64,000 bases of DNA from Puffinus mauretanicus (taxonomy: Eukaryota > Chordata > Aves > Procellariiformes > Procellariidae): positions 806,001 to 870,000 of the forward strand of contig JAJKFH010002273.1 of assembly GCA_023333565.1 (NCBI GenBank), written 5' to 3'. The position numbers and the translations under genes were made by a program. This document shows, one piece after another, positions 49,001 to 61,700 of this stretch. The notes beneath the pieces are model-generated. The model saw only the letters and a list, made by a program, of their open reading frames with translations. It was not told where the DNA came from and did not search any database. Every line of letters begins with the position of its first letter. Positions within the stretch are counted from its first letter, which is position 1.

Positions 49001-51420
49001 TAGAAAGTGCACAGTCCCGATTCATTTTACTGATAACGCACTGCATTGACAGATTGATCTAATGACTCCAAGGAATTACCTCAGGTGAGTAACAGCTCTT
49101 CAGCATAAAGGATCATAATCTGACCTTAAATTCCAGTAGTTGAATTCTTTTTTTTTTTTGTTTTCATATGAAAGAACTGTTTGGTTTGTTTTTTTTTTTT
49201 TTTTTAATCTGTCATTTGCTAATGGGAAAAGTTGATTGACCAATCTCAAGGATAAAAAGTACACAGTTGCTGGATCAGCCTATATCTCAACTTCAAATTT
49301 ACATGATCTAAATAGGTGTTAAATATTGCTATTAGTTGCATAGGGAAGATTTGGTCAGGTCACATTTGAGATGAGACAAATTAAATTAGGCAAGGCAGAT
49401 TTCAAAAATACCTGTCTATCTTACCCTTGCAAAACAGGATACGGTTGCCTATCAGACTGTTAATGTCTTCTGTGAGATAACTACTACAGAATCCAAGGAT
49501 AATGGTGTATTTAAACAAAACAACTTAGAACAGTGTAAATTATGAAAAGCACAATAAGATGAGTTTGAAAGATCCCACACTTTGCAAATGTAAAGAAAGG
49601 GTCAAACAATCATTCATTGCAAAGACTACATAAGCTACTGTGTCCCACAAATTCTGACTAAACAATACAGAATCATAATACTATATAATCTAATTACTCA
49701 TAATCAAGGATATTTGGAAGAATTTTTCTTCACAAGCTGAGGATGTGGTAGTAAAAGAAGTACCCACAAATGACTTTTTATTAATATTCTATTTAACTAA
49801 GTTTAAAAATTACCAGTAGCTCTTTTAGGTCTTAATTCTTAGCAGTTTTTAGAAAGCCTGAACTGTAGTTTCATGCCAGGCTCCAGAAATAAGATCACAG
49901 TTCTAAAGATAGGAGCACAAGAGTCCTGCCAAGCTTTGCTGAACCTATTTCAAGACAGACAACAACTGAAGTTACTGTAACTTTGCTTTAAGGATTTGCA
50001 GAGGTGAAGCAAATTAACGGTGACATTCACCTCCCAGCCTAGAAGGCTCATGAGGCTGAACACCTCATAAATCCTTTTAAAGCCCCACTCAGAGAGTTTA
50101 AGTAGGATTTAAGTGATGCACAGGCCCTGTGCAGGCCAAGAGCACCGGTGTGAACTTCCCTTTAATGACCTGCATGTCAATAGAGTTAAACTACTATGAA
50201 AAGAGTAGAGAATCACTTAGAAGGCCCTATGACACTGTAGCACTCTGTGTTATTTAAATGTGTTATTTTGCTGTGCATCTGTATTAAAATAAACAGATTC
50301 CCCCTCCACAGGATATAACAGCCATATAAAAAGATTTAAAGGGTAATTATAACATCAGAAGGCTCTTCAGATTTGGGATTTCATTATTAACTCAGAGAAC
50401 AAACTGACTTTGAGTGTGAATAAAATTTCCATTTTCAAAAGCCTTTATGGTTTTTCATCTTTTAAAAATTAATGTTCTGGCATACTGTTTGCATGTTGGC
50501 GCAACCTCTTGTTAAGCCTTCGGACCAGCAGCAGCCTCACTTCAGAAAGCTGGATCCTCAGCTTCTGAAGGGACTTAGTAACTGAAATTAAATGCGAATT
50601 TTACTGATTGATAGCAGCCTAGGATTTCCAGAGGTGCAGTATCAGAGGAATTAAAAGAGCATATATACTTTCATGCAAAGCAATGTTGTTAAAGAAACGG
50701 AAGTAGAAACAGCAGATACCTTAGGTCATATAAGCAATGAATTGAGACAGATGAATACACTAGACCCCAAATACCAGCCTGATATTCCTTTAATAGTTGC
50801 TGAGAATTGTGTCTAATACTATGCCAGCCATTGCTAGAATGGGAAGATGTTCTCTTAATCTTTCTGTGGCGGTTCAGCAGGCAAGCCTAGGGGAATAATG
50901 GATGAAAGGCCGGGTGTCAAACTGAATATGGAATCAAAGATATGGCTGCTTCTGAAAAGGATAATGAAGTGTTTCAAGATGCAAGTCTATCAGGTTTCGT
51001 TGAAATGTAAGGGGACTGAACTGTGTGTTCTCCTCTGGGATTGGCTGCTGAAAGTCAAGGGTAGGTTTTTTTTTTTCTTCCCATTCTTATTAGTCCAGGG
51101 ACTTCTCTAAAAGTATGCTTATTTCTGTGGAATCATTATCCAGATGGAACTACCAGTAGGGTACATGAGACAGTTTAGCTAATTGAAATATTCTGAAAAT
51201 AAGGATGGTTTGGGTTTTTTTGCTAACTTCAACTTGCAGTCATCTCTGCAGACTTAGTTAAGTCATTAGCATACAAGTAATGGAGATACAGTGCACATTT
51301 TGATCCGGTTTATATGTTTCTTTATGATAAAGGGGAGTATACCTGAGGGGTGAAGACTTTTCTGAATGAGCAGGCCTCAAAAGAATTGTTTGGTACTATT
51401 GTGTCCTTTGGTTTATGAAA
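46090..51420. other. AT-rich noncoding DNA
   Basis: No gene is supported. Simple repeats are T12 at 49148-49159 and T17 at 49189-49205. The stretch 48560-48760 is free of obvious repeats and rich in homeodomain-like AATTAA and TTAATC words, so it could be conserved regulatory DNA, but nothing more can be said. Short frames (up to 101 codons) show no domains. Confidence 0.65.
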
Positions 51421-51429
51421 ATTCACTAT

Positions 51430-51449
51430 CTAGAGATAACTAGAGATAA
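51430..51449. repeat. 10-bp tandem duplication CTAGAGATAA, two copies
   Basis: Two perfect head-to-tail copies (51430-51439 and 51440-51449) just outside the low-coordinate end of LTR C. A small local duplication. Confidence 0.85.
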
Positions 51450-51609
51450 GTAATACTGATACCCTTTGTCTCATCTTTGTATAGCAGAAAGCAGGAAGAG
51501 ATCAGTGTGTGTATGGAGAGGACTATTCACTCCTGGTGGTGTTGTCCAAAAAGTGAATTCATGCCCGGCGTGCAAGTAACCAATTCCACATGCTCAGAAG
51601 AGATATTGT

Positions 51610-51615
51610 TTTATT
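51610..51615 (-). promoter_or_regulatory. Poly(A) signal AATAAA of LTR C
   Basis: AATAAA on the minus strand inside GAATAAAACAA, placed 62 bp downstream of the TATA box. This spacing is what an LTR R region requires. Confidence 0.55.
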
Positions 51616-51677
51616 CAGGCCTGGGTGCTTGGTGGACTTGCCACAAATCAAGCACACCTGGTCTAATCACCTTTCTG

Positions 51678-51683
51678 TTTATA
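51678..51683 (-). promoter_or_regulatory. TATA box of LTR C
   Basis: TATAAA on the minus strand in the context GGGTATAAACAG. Predicted transcription would start roughly 25-30 bp further toward lower coordinates. It is the best core-promoter match in this element. Confidence 0.5.
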
Positions 51684-52063
51684 CCCATGCTTTTCATACA
51701 TATTTTAAGTTTCTCTTTTACATATTCATTAAATTTCCAAGAACTAATTATAATATTACATCATCCTAGACACATGCACACTAAAGCCTTTAGGGTCCCC
51801 TTGAGGGTCTTGGGTGGTCTCTGGTGGTCGGCAGGTAGCGAACTCTTCGTGAACCTGTTCCTTTCTTTCCTTATAAGGTCGAGGTTTGTCTCGGAGCCAC
51901 GTCTGGACTACATTTGTTTATGGTTCTTCTTTTCCAAGGTTACTCTTCACTAGAGTCTAACAATGCTTCCAGGATACACGATTTATACTAGTTACAATTC
52001 TACACACCTGCAAACACAACACCTGCTAGTTACCTAACTTCTAAGCAACAAGTCTTCATTGTT

Positions 52064-52105
52064 TAGAATTACAGAAGCGAGCAGTAGAATTACAGAAGCG
52101 AGCAG
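52064..52105. repeat. 21-bp perfect tandem repeat, two copies, in U3 of LTR C
   Basis: A 21-bp unit beginning TAGAATTACAG and ending GCGAGCAG is present at 52064-52084 and 52085-52105 without mismatch. Direct repeats in U3 are a hallmark of retroviral enhancers. The perfect match means the duplication is young or was present in the source element. Confidence 0.9.
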
Positions 52106-52483
52106 TATAGAATAGTAGATACTGTAGCTACTGCATCAGTGTTATACCCAGTTAGGAAGAATGTTGGGATACTCTTGTGGTTTTAATCCCAGCCAGCATC
52201 TAAACACCACACAGCCGCTCGCTCCTCCCCCCGGTGGGATGCGGGAGAGAATCGGAAGAGTGAAAGTGAGAAAACTCGTGGGTTGAGATAAAGAGAGTTT
52301 AACAGGTAAAGCAAAAGCCACGCACGAAAGCAAAGCAAAACAAGGAATTAGTTCACTGTTTCCCATGGGCAGGCAGGTGTTCAGCCACCTCCAGGAAAGC
52401 AGGGCTCCATCACGCTTAACGGTGACTTGGGAAGACAAACGCTATCACTCCGAATGTCCCCCCCTTCCTTCTTCTTCCTCCAG

Positions 52484-52490
52484 CCTTATA
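52484..52490 (-). promoter_or_regulatory. TATA box TATAAGG in LTR A2
   Basis: Lies 10 bp downstream of the CRE in LTR orientation. It is intact here and altered in copy 1, so of the two copies this one has the better preserved core promoter. Confidence 0.6.
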
Positions 52491-52499
52491 TGCTGAGCG

Positions 52500-52507
52500 T
52501 GACGTCA
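52500..52507. promoter_or_regulatory. CRE palindrome TGACGTCA in LTR A2 U3
   Basis: Same site and context as in LTR A1. Retention of both CpG-containing palindromes in two diverged copies is notable, because CpG decays fast in methylated repeats. Confidence 0.75.
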
Positions 52508-52742
52508 TATGGTATGGGATACCCCATTGGCCAGTTGGGCTAGCTGTCCTGGCTCTGCTCCCTCCCAGCTTCTTGTGCACCTGGCAGAGCATGGGAAGCT
52601 GAATAGTCCTTGACTATGTAAGCACTACTTAGCAACAACTAAAACATCAGTGTCTTATCAACATTATTCTCATACTACATCCAAAACGTAGCATACCAGC
52701 TACTAGGAAGAAAATTATCCCAGCTGAAACCAGGACAGATAC

Positions 52743-55700
52743 AAATTCATAGAAGGTGGAGGAGGAAAGTAGTTGTCGGAATTATAGGATACTTACCTGT
52801 TGTCTGTTGGCAAAGAGGGAACAAATGAGGTGCAAAACATGCAAGGAAGTTTGTAATGAGAGAAGAGAAGGCAGTAGTTAGAGGTATTTCAGCACTTCAG
52901 GATAACCAGGCTGTTTTCCTTTCAAGGGAAAAAGATGCGCTATCACAGCTCTATGTTAGCATGCATTGTACATCACATACAACATCACAATAAATATATC
53001 CTGATTTCAAAATATTACACATAAACTGAAAAAATTGTAAAACAAATTGGTTTTCTTTAAATGACTGGGGCGTTTAACATAGTTTTCCTTTCCACGAATG
53101 TGATTTATAAGACTTTTTTTCTGTATATATTAGTCGTTACCTGTAAAATTGATGTGTGTCCTATGATGCTATACATGGATAAAGAAACAGAGTTTTGTAG
53201 CACAGATATTGCGAGGAGACAACATGACAAAGAGACGAAGTGTCAGAAAAATGCAATTTTGATTTAGAGAGATCAGTCTGACTTTATATTGCAGATGGGG
53301 AGCTAGAAAGAGTACTGAGAATGCAAGATGTTTCTAAACTACAAATTTACATCCATGTTTGATATCCCATAAATTTATAGGGATTTTGACATGCCAGTGT
53401 TCGATAAGGAAGGTAAATTTTCTTTGGATTGTCTGGGACGGGGCAGGGGGGAAGAAGAAAATTTTATCAAAACCATAGCTTTCACGGTAAAAATGGGAAT
53501 GGTGTTGCATGGTGTGAGGAATAAACAAAATCCAGTTGGGTATGTGCTTTCATAAATATAACTGTTCTTATTCCTGTCCCTGGTCACATAAAATGTTATC
53601 CATATTACATTGCCATTCTGCTTATGTGATTTTTTTTCTTTCCCCCAAGGCAAAGAGCCTGCAATGTTCATGTCTATTGATCTTGCTGGAGACCCAGAAC
53701 CACAGAATGCCGGAGAAATTTTTTTATATGTAGCTCTGCTGGGTGCTGAGCATCCTTTCCACCCCTGAACACCTACAGAAGGCGCTGGGAGACTGAGACC
53801 TTCTATCATATTTTAAGCAAAAGCCACTAGAGTTCAGGCTGAAACACCCAGAGAATGCCCATACAGTGTAACTGAGTGTGTTACAAAGATAATACTGCCC
53901 AACAAGGAGATGAAAACAGGCAGAAATGGGAAAGAAAACTACCCTTTGTCTGTTAAGAAAAGGTACTTTCAAGCTCTGACATTTCCACCTTTGCTTAGCC
54001 TTTGAAATGTAGAAGGCAGTGTTGATTTTGTCTAAGTAATAACAAAAAAGCTGTTTGAAACAGTGAGTAAAATTGTGATGTTGATGATGGTACTATTACA
54101 AAGTTCTCTGACAATGGCATTTCAAGTTAAAACCCTTAAACTTTATGTAGGGAACACTGAGTGGCATGAAATTTTTTTTTTTGTGGGAAAGCACATTTTT
54201 TTTTTAAACTGTTTTTTCTTAAAATCCTGAATTTTCTGCATCTCCAAGTGTACTTAACATCTCATCAAATACTTTATTAAAACTTTTGTTTTAGCATATT
54301 CTGGGTAAAGACGTTAAACCAGTATTTCCCCAGATTATTTCAAGTGGGTGGTCTCTTTGATTTCTTGACCCAAACAACAACAAAATAAGTCAAAAATGAA
54401 AAATTCCCATCCAAATTACATTGCTGTCCAGCTGTCTCTGAGTTTGAGCTGTACCACAAGATTCATAGATACAGAAAGAGGCCTTGCTCAAATCTCTTTT
54501 CCCGTTCTCTGAAACCCTCCTCCTCTTGAGCACATGAACACAACCACTGTAACTTAGATCAAGAAAATTACCCCACAAGAAGATTCTTATGCAAGTAATC
54601 TATCATTGTCCCCCATGTCCCATCAACTTCTTCATCCAGGTTGAGATGATGAACGCATTTTCCTCAATGTTAAGTGAAAGAAAACTGTATGTCATCATAT
54701 TAATGTGACAGAGTTTTTGTTGAATAGGGCAATGTGCAAAAGACAAAACATAAAGCAGCAAAGCATTATACCCACAGTTATGCATAACGATAGTCCAGTT
54801 AATAGTTAACTAAAATATTGCACGTTTCCTTGTTCTGTGTCCAAGTCCTGCAAATCTAATTAATTACAAATGCTATAATGTTACAGCTTATGTGTCACTT
54901 GTGCCTTATGGCTTTCAAAGAGTTTACCAGTGCTAGAGGGTTGAACAGAAAGTAGATTTTGTTATCAAAAGAAAGTAAACACATGTAAGGTAGTATTTTC
55001 ATTCTGTATCTTTTCTTCTGTAAGTAAGAAACTACTCAAATACATGTTAAAAACAATGGTTAAATGAGAGCTATGTGACAGCACCACATTCAGTTGTTCT
55101 CTGCGAAGAAAAAATATATAAAATGTTAATTGCTTACGCTAAAATGTCTATATTCCTGGCTCTGCATGAATGAATGCTGTTGAAAATAAGTTCTTTATTT
55201 GACTTTGGCTTCAAATAGGGCTTGTATGGGCTCACAATTTTTCTTTCGTTGCAAATACAAGAGTAGTTCTTTAGGTGGCATAAATTGTCATATGTCCCCG
55301 GCTGTCAATAGATCTACAACTGTTTATAGCAGCTGACCTAGACAGTGCATTGTAGAAGCCAGGGAAATTTTACACCTCCTCACGCACTCTGTTACCAATC
55401 CCTGATGAATCTAGTTCTTACAATTTTTCCAGCATGTTTTTTTTTAATGCAAATATCCAGCAGGAACGTTACAAGAATTTTAAGGAAAAAAATTGTAAGT
55501 CTAAGGGAAAAGGGAACTTTTCTCTCCATTGAGATACTATTTGGTTTGTTGGATTATGCCTGTCCTTTTGGAGAGGGTCTTCAGGGATTATCTTCCTTAG
55601 GTCAGTGCAGAGGTTATCTTCACCTCCCAGTCGTGAGCAGCAAGGAGAAAAGGATGGAGGTGGAAGAGAGGGGAAAGGAGACTTTGCAAAAAGAGGCATG

Positions 55701-58700
55701 AGAAGAGGGGCATGAAACTGAGCTGAGCGGTTAGTCAGGAAGGGAGATTGGATGGCAAATAGTGGGAAGAGAGGAGCCATATAAGGAGGCAGAAACAGAA
55801 TTGTTGTGCGATGTACTAAGTTTTTATAAAGAGGACTGGAAATAAGGACAAGGGACTCCAGAAGGTATGAATGGAATAAAATCAGAAGGCTTCCTGGAAG
55901 ACAGACAGATAGTAGTAGTGGTAGTTCAAGGGGAGGGAGGGGGATTAAAAAATATTACTCAAAAAACAGAGAGGGAAAAAAAGAGAAAAATATTGCAATT
56001 ATTTGTGCATTTATGAAATGGGAGTTATTTGCAAGAACATTTTCAAATGCCATTTTACTTTCCATCTGCATTCTTCCAGTTCCACTGACAAAGATTTGAA
56101 TTCCATGTCCTTGGCATGAAAACCTTCTGGTTTCTGTGTTTGCAAAAGTAGAAAAATAACTTGTTTCAACTGGTAAAATTTCTTGAGCATGATAAGAAAG
56201 AAAGTTAACTTCACAGTGAATCTGTTGAAAGCAAGAAAGTTTAGCAGATTTCTTCCTAATATTTGTTATTCCTATTAATTTCTATTATGTGGAATTATTT
56301 ATGCCTGCTTTATTTATTGCACCAGGAAATATTTCAGCTTTAAAGAAAGCACACTCTCTTCAAATGACTCTGGCTTTTACCTAATGATCCAATAAGTTAG
56401 TGATTGTTTGATGTGTACACGTTGTATTTCAGGTCTCAGTGGGAAGTTGCCAAGACTTTCATTGAGTGGTAATATTTTCCTCTTGCTGGTTTTGGATTTC
56501 TCTGTGGATCAGCAGTTAACATAGCGTTTTCTGTTACAATTAGATTAAAGTGCCAGAGATTTGTTCTTCCTTCATTCAATTTTTTTAATTGGGTAATTCC
56601 TTAAAAGGTTGTCTTAATAAAGTAAATGCATTACCTCTATGAATGAGGCATGCTAAATGATACATGGATTTTTGCCATTAGGCCTTTGTACAAAAGACTT
56701 CTTATATGAAATTTACATCCTGGCAGAAGTAATGATAAACACTAAGTTACAGAACAAACCAGACTGCTCTTCACAAGTGCTAGGCTTGCTTGTAACCAAT
56801 ACCAAAAATCACAGAAATAGAAAATCCTTGTTCTTTTAAAGTCAGTGGCCTAATCTCTAGCCGTTATAAACTGGTCTGTGCCCATTTTGGTGAGCAGTCT
56901 TATGTAGGCTTGTACTAGTTAAGGTTCTATCATAGGGAGCTGTGCAAATGATTACTTTGGTTTAGTTTTCATTGATGCCACTTCAATCTGTGAACCACTG
57001 TAATAGATGGCAAGAAAATTTTGATTGGTATATTTTCATACCCTAGTGGCTGATTTTGAATGATTTGAGTGGGTGGTTGTGACTTGCTGGAATTCATTGA
57101 AAAAAAGTTATTGAAACGTTGCAAACCCTTCTGGCTTAGCCTGAGTTGCAATTTGTTATTAGTTTGTTTGCAGATCCTCTTTAGTCTTCAAGTTTTCTCT
57201 CTCTGACAATATAAAGAAATAAACCTTCAGCCTTCAATAAACAGACTTTAATAAGCAACATGGATTATGTCCTAGTTATATTGTATGAGCCTTTTTTTGA
57301 AATGAAGCCTAAAAAACCTGCTGTAACTTCCCAGGTAGTTCAGAGCACTTGATTGCCAAAAAGGTAAAAACTTCACAGAATACAATACATCTCTGAGCAC
57401 CTTGTTTCTGGTGAAACATGAAGTTATCATTAAGAAAAATACTAATGAAAGATTTTAATGCAGTTTCACCTCCCTTTATATGGTTGTCTATAGTACGAAA
57501 AATATTTAAGAGAGAAACTGCAAAACAGACAAAATATTTAAAACTTCTTGTAATATACCTTTAAAAACACCACGGAGTGGGCTAGCAATTCACACACTGA
57601 TACCTGGAGTCTTGTTAGCCCAGTCATCCAGTAGACCTTAGCAGCAGATTCACAGAGAGCTAAAACATAGAGAATGAAAAGCTCAGATACCATAAACTAT
57701 TAGTGGATCAAAGTAGAAAAAAGGTATAACCCTTTAATGCATACTAAATGTTTCCCTAATTTGACCGTAAGGGAGCTAGTTTTGAGACTATTATCAAATT
57801 CTGGCAGATTCTGATCTTTCATTTACTGTAATATTTTTAAAGCAATATAGATAATATTTTACTATTAGGTTTAAATAGTTTATTTATGCACTGTTTCCTT
57901 CAGGCCCCTGTGGAGTTTATAGAGCCATTCTGTCATGTGCCATAAACACGACCAATAACATATAGTCCTTAGACGAGTGTTTTGTTACAGAAGTAGGCAT
58001 TGAGGTAGTGGAACCAGGCAGAAGAGATTGTGAAATGTTATCCCAAGGCAGCAAGGATCACAGCCAAAGAATCACTCGGGTTTCTTCCACATCTGTCGCT
58101 GAACTGCTAGGCCGTACTGCTCTTGAGGGATGATCGATTCTTATATTTCATTCTGGTGTGCTTTGACATGTGTAGTTGTGTGTATGAAAACCTAGGTGCT
58201 AGGTGAAAATGTCAGCCTGCTACTGGGTGGGTATTTAAGAAATACTGAAAGCTATTGAGATCTCTTATTTTAAATCTTGGTCACTTGTCTTGGATTTTTT
58301 TCGTAGGGTTTGATTTTCGCCTTTCTTAAACCATGCAGTATTTGTAAATAATAGCCTGAGTAACTTGCAGACAGGCACATAGAAACAAAATTTTGTTTAC
58401 CAAGCAAAATTTCCATTGGTGAAAAAATGAGTGGAACAGTTAAGACTGAAAATATGAAAAAGATATATTTTTCATTTATATGCTAGTACAGGAATACTTT
58501 CTGCTGTTTGTTTAATAATGAATTGACTAGATCAGCCTTAAATGCACTTCTTGTCTAAGCGCTTCCAGTTCTGAAGATGAGAAAAACTGTTGGCAGTCTT
58601 GACAGAAAGTGGAAACATGCAGAGTAGAAACATCACTCGCTCATCATCCATCCAAGGTGACCAATTAAAGCATTCTACCTATCTATTTAGCATACCGAAA

Positions 58701-61700
58701 TTAAGGAGTCAAGCTATGTAATTAGTTACTGTTGCTATTAATTGTATATCAAGCATTGATAGTGTATTAAATTCTGTATAAAGATGCAAAAGAAAGACAC
58801 GATTCATCCCTTAAGAGCCCACAGTCTTAACCAAGAGAGTCACACAGACTCCACCAGTGCGTGTGGGCAGCCCCAGAGGAAGGTCCACCTTAACAACAGT
58901 CTGGGAATTTCATTTGTTTTATTTATGTAGTGGGTATTCTGGTGACACAGAATTTGCAAGAGTATGTGGGATGATTGATCATGTTGAAACCTGGATATGT
59001 AACCTTACAAGGTTGGATGAGACATGCGTTAGAGCTGATATGCAAAGGTGTCTGAAGGGAGGAGAGAAGCAAAGGAGGATTTTCTCTCTATTAGAATCCA
59101 TTAGAAATTCACAGCTTCTAGACTAAACTATGACCTGTATTGCTTGTTTTTATGTGACAATATTTACATAAAGGAGCCAGGAGGCTCTCCTTTCTGTAGG
59201 AGAGGACAGAAATATTTGAAGCTTCTAACTGATTTTACTTCCGTGTATTCTCGCACAGCAGAGAATATGTTTCCTGTGATTGCCAGAGAGCTACTCCACG
59301 GATACTTTCGGTGGTGGATGCCAGAAATTAGAGTTTAACATAGTGATATTTCTTTAACTGGTCTTCCCTGAAAAGATTTCCTGTAAACACTAACGTGTAT
59401 GTATATTTGCAGAGGTGTTTCAGCTACATGCATACCCAAATTAAAAAAAATCTACATCTATTTCTGGAAACAAGAAAAATGAAGCCTTTTGAATTTCACT
59501 AAAGAATCATCTGAATTCTTAAGCATAGACTCCTAGTTCCAATAAATCATATGCCCACAGTATGGGAATTAATATTATTCACACTGGCAGAAGCTCTGGC
59601 CTTTGTAATACAAAAGTGTATATTCAAGTAAAAAATCGGAAATACTAGAATGCCATACATTAAAATCTGTGTAAAAGTTACCCATCTTATTTTATAAATT
59701 TCTTTTTAGCTCAAGTGTTGTAGGTGACAATAGACCATTTTATTTTGATTAAATTGATCCTTCTGTATTCTCTTCAGAATCTTGTATCAGCATGTAAGCA
59801 AAGTATAATAAGTGGTAGTATTTGAGATTTGTGTTAATTTAGATTATAGTATGGAAAAAATGAGAAATGGCCTCTAAATAAAAGGGAGCTGAGAGAATGT
59901 TGGATTCAAAATAAACAATCTAGACTTTGGTACAAGGCCAAATTGCCTGTAATATATTACTACATTTGCTGCAGATTTTACCTTCTCACAGAAAGACACA
60001 GCAGATCAGTAGTTAAAAGAAGCTACTTAAGTAGTGGATATACTGATTAGAGGAAGCAACATTCTTAAATACTGATGAAGAACCAAGGGCCTGAAATGCC
60101 ACTTGGTTTTAACTGGTCTGTTTAAATCATAGTAAGCAGATATGGAGCCAAGTAAAGGAAAGCATACTAACAGTGGTTTGCCTTTATAGCACCAAGTTGT
60201 ATCAGACCAGCAGGAGGTCACAGTGAAGGTTTGAGATATGGTGGAGAGTACTACAGGATTTATGACTGTTACCAGGTGAAAATAATAACGTAGCCTTTAT
60301 TTACTAGAATTATGTCTGGGATTCTTGCTTCTAAGCATAAAGTTGAGATCTGGAAAAAAGAGCTTTCAACAGCAAAAAAGAGAAAGTAACTACACTGCAG
60401 AGAATATGGAAAATTCTTTAAAAATCCTTGAAGTCACTTGAGACTATCTAGTTCATAAAGGAAAATTGGTGAGATACTGTGACAGGGAGAGAAGTTGGAG
60501 AAGCAGGTTAGCTCTTTTTACCACCATTTTTTTTTCTCAGTAGTGAAGTCTAGAAAGGAAGTCTAGCCAAGATCCGTCTTCTCTAACTTTTCCTCTTCTC
60601 ACAGAGTGTGCTATATGAAAGTCATCAGCCTCATTTTAAAAGCTCAGTAACCTGGATGTGGGATCACCGATTTCTGTACACAGGGGAGGGACAGAGGGGT
60701 CAGTGACATTTTTCTCCAATAATTTGATTGTAAATGTAAAAGTTTGATGATGGGTCAGCTCTCCTATGCTTGGGCTAACAAGAGGCAGGGGTCCACCAAA
60801 TAAATAAAAAGCTCTTGACAATTTAAGTAAGGTGAGAGGCAGAGAAACCATAAAGAATTAATTAGGAACCTTCAGTGTTAAGAAATACTGCTCCATGCCA
60901 TGCTTGAGGCAGCCACCTCAGTTCTGTTGTCAGTCCTCTGGGACCGAGCATGCTGAGCAGGACCGAGTTCTGAGCAGTTACCTCTGAGTCCATGGCACAG
61001 TTAGTGAATAATCCAGCTAAAACATCTACAAGTGATTGAGTTATAGCTAAAATACAAGAGCAGAACTCAAAATATTCTTTACTAATTTCCTCATAACTCC
61101 TAGCTTTCAATCTGGTAGTACTCATTTCATTACACCAGGTGGTCTCCCTTACTGTGCACTCCTCAGGCCTCCTAAGTTTCTACATTGTCCTGGTCTCTAC
61201 CAAGCAACCTCATTTACCCTGGCCTCCACTTTCTGTATTCTCCCCAGTCTCTACAATTTTCCTTTTGTCATCATCCACCACTTCCCAGGTGTTTAAAATG
61301 AGGTTGCACAACGTGAACACACAAACTAATTTGCTTGGTCCTTTGCTGTCCAGTTAACCATCATCTGTCCTACTTTGCTTTGTGATCCAGAAAGGTTATT
61401 TAGAGAACTAAATGTTGTGTAATTCTGTTATAGGAATTTCCGGGGAGACGTATTAAATTGCCTCATGAATAGGACCTGGTCCCTAAACCACTCCTTTAGC
61501 CAATGGTTACAACCCCTTCCAACAAATTGTAAATGAAGGGTGGGTTCTGTGGGAAATACAACAAGCAAATGTAAATATGAAATTAAAGCCTAATAATGCA
61601 TGTGCACAAGGAGGGTGAATTAAGGCTGGTATCTCATAACTTTGATTCCTTAACTCTAACATACAGTTTTGCTGGTCCCATTCATGTTAGCTTAATTGAA

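Larger units (their letters stand above)
51478..52105 (-). mobile_element. Probable ERV LTR of a third kind (LTR C), minus strand
   Basis: Read on the minus strand this has LTR architecture in the right order and spacing. A long U3 carries a 21-bp tandem repeat (52064-52105). GGTATAAACAG follows, with the TATA box complement at 51678-51683. About 65 bp downstream is the AATAAA signal (complement at 51610-51615). About 130 bp of U5-like sequence then ends CTGCTATACA at 51478. The inferred R region would be about 55-60 nt. I do not recognise the family by name. The high-coordinate end is uncertain: no target duplication was found, and the element may reach nearly to 52167, where LTR A2's duplication begins. 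The 158-codon plus frame inside it (51477-51953) is antisense to the LTR and has no domain, so it is not called. No internal viral genes adjoin it. Confidence 0.6.
52173..52737 (-). mobile_element. Solo LTR, avian endogenous retrovirus, family A copy 2
   Basis: A second copy of the LTR at 31524-32093, in the same minus orientation, 565 bp long and roughly 85-90% identical by eye. It begins TGTCCTGGTTTCAGCTGGGA at 52737 and ends near AACCACAAGA at 52173, so the terminal CA has mutated to GA. The flanking duplication is GATAC at 52168-52172 and 52738-52742, a perfect 5 bp but different from copy 1. The two are therefore independent insertions and not the ends of one provirus. The CRE is kept (52500-52507) and so is the TATA box TATAAGG (complement at 52484-52490). 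The poly(A) hexamer has changed from ATTAAA to GTTAAA (complement at 52298-52303). It has a short insertion near 52436-52450 relative to copy 1, with CAAACGCTATC unique to it. It sits directly next to LTR C. Confidence 0.93.

Noticed and set aside
51477..51953. 158-codon plus-strand frame, the second longest in the window
   Set aside because: It runs antisense through LTR C and contains the complements of the TATA box and poly(A) signal. No domain or signal peptide that makes sense was seen.
31524..52737. The two family A LTRs as the ends of one 21-kb provirus
   Set aside because: Their target duplications differ (GATGT versus GATAC) and each copy has its own matched pair. The DNA between them also has no retroviral coding sequence.
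53375..53809. 144-codon minus-strand frame
   Set aside because: The start is arbitrary, the translation has no recognisable domain, and there are no linked exons or conserved-looking flanks.
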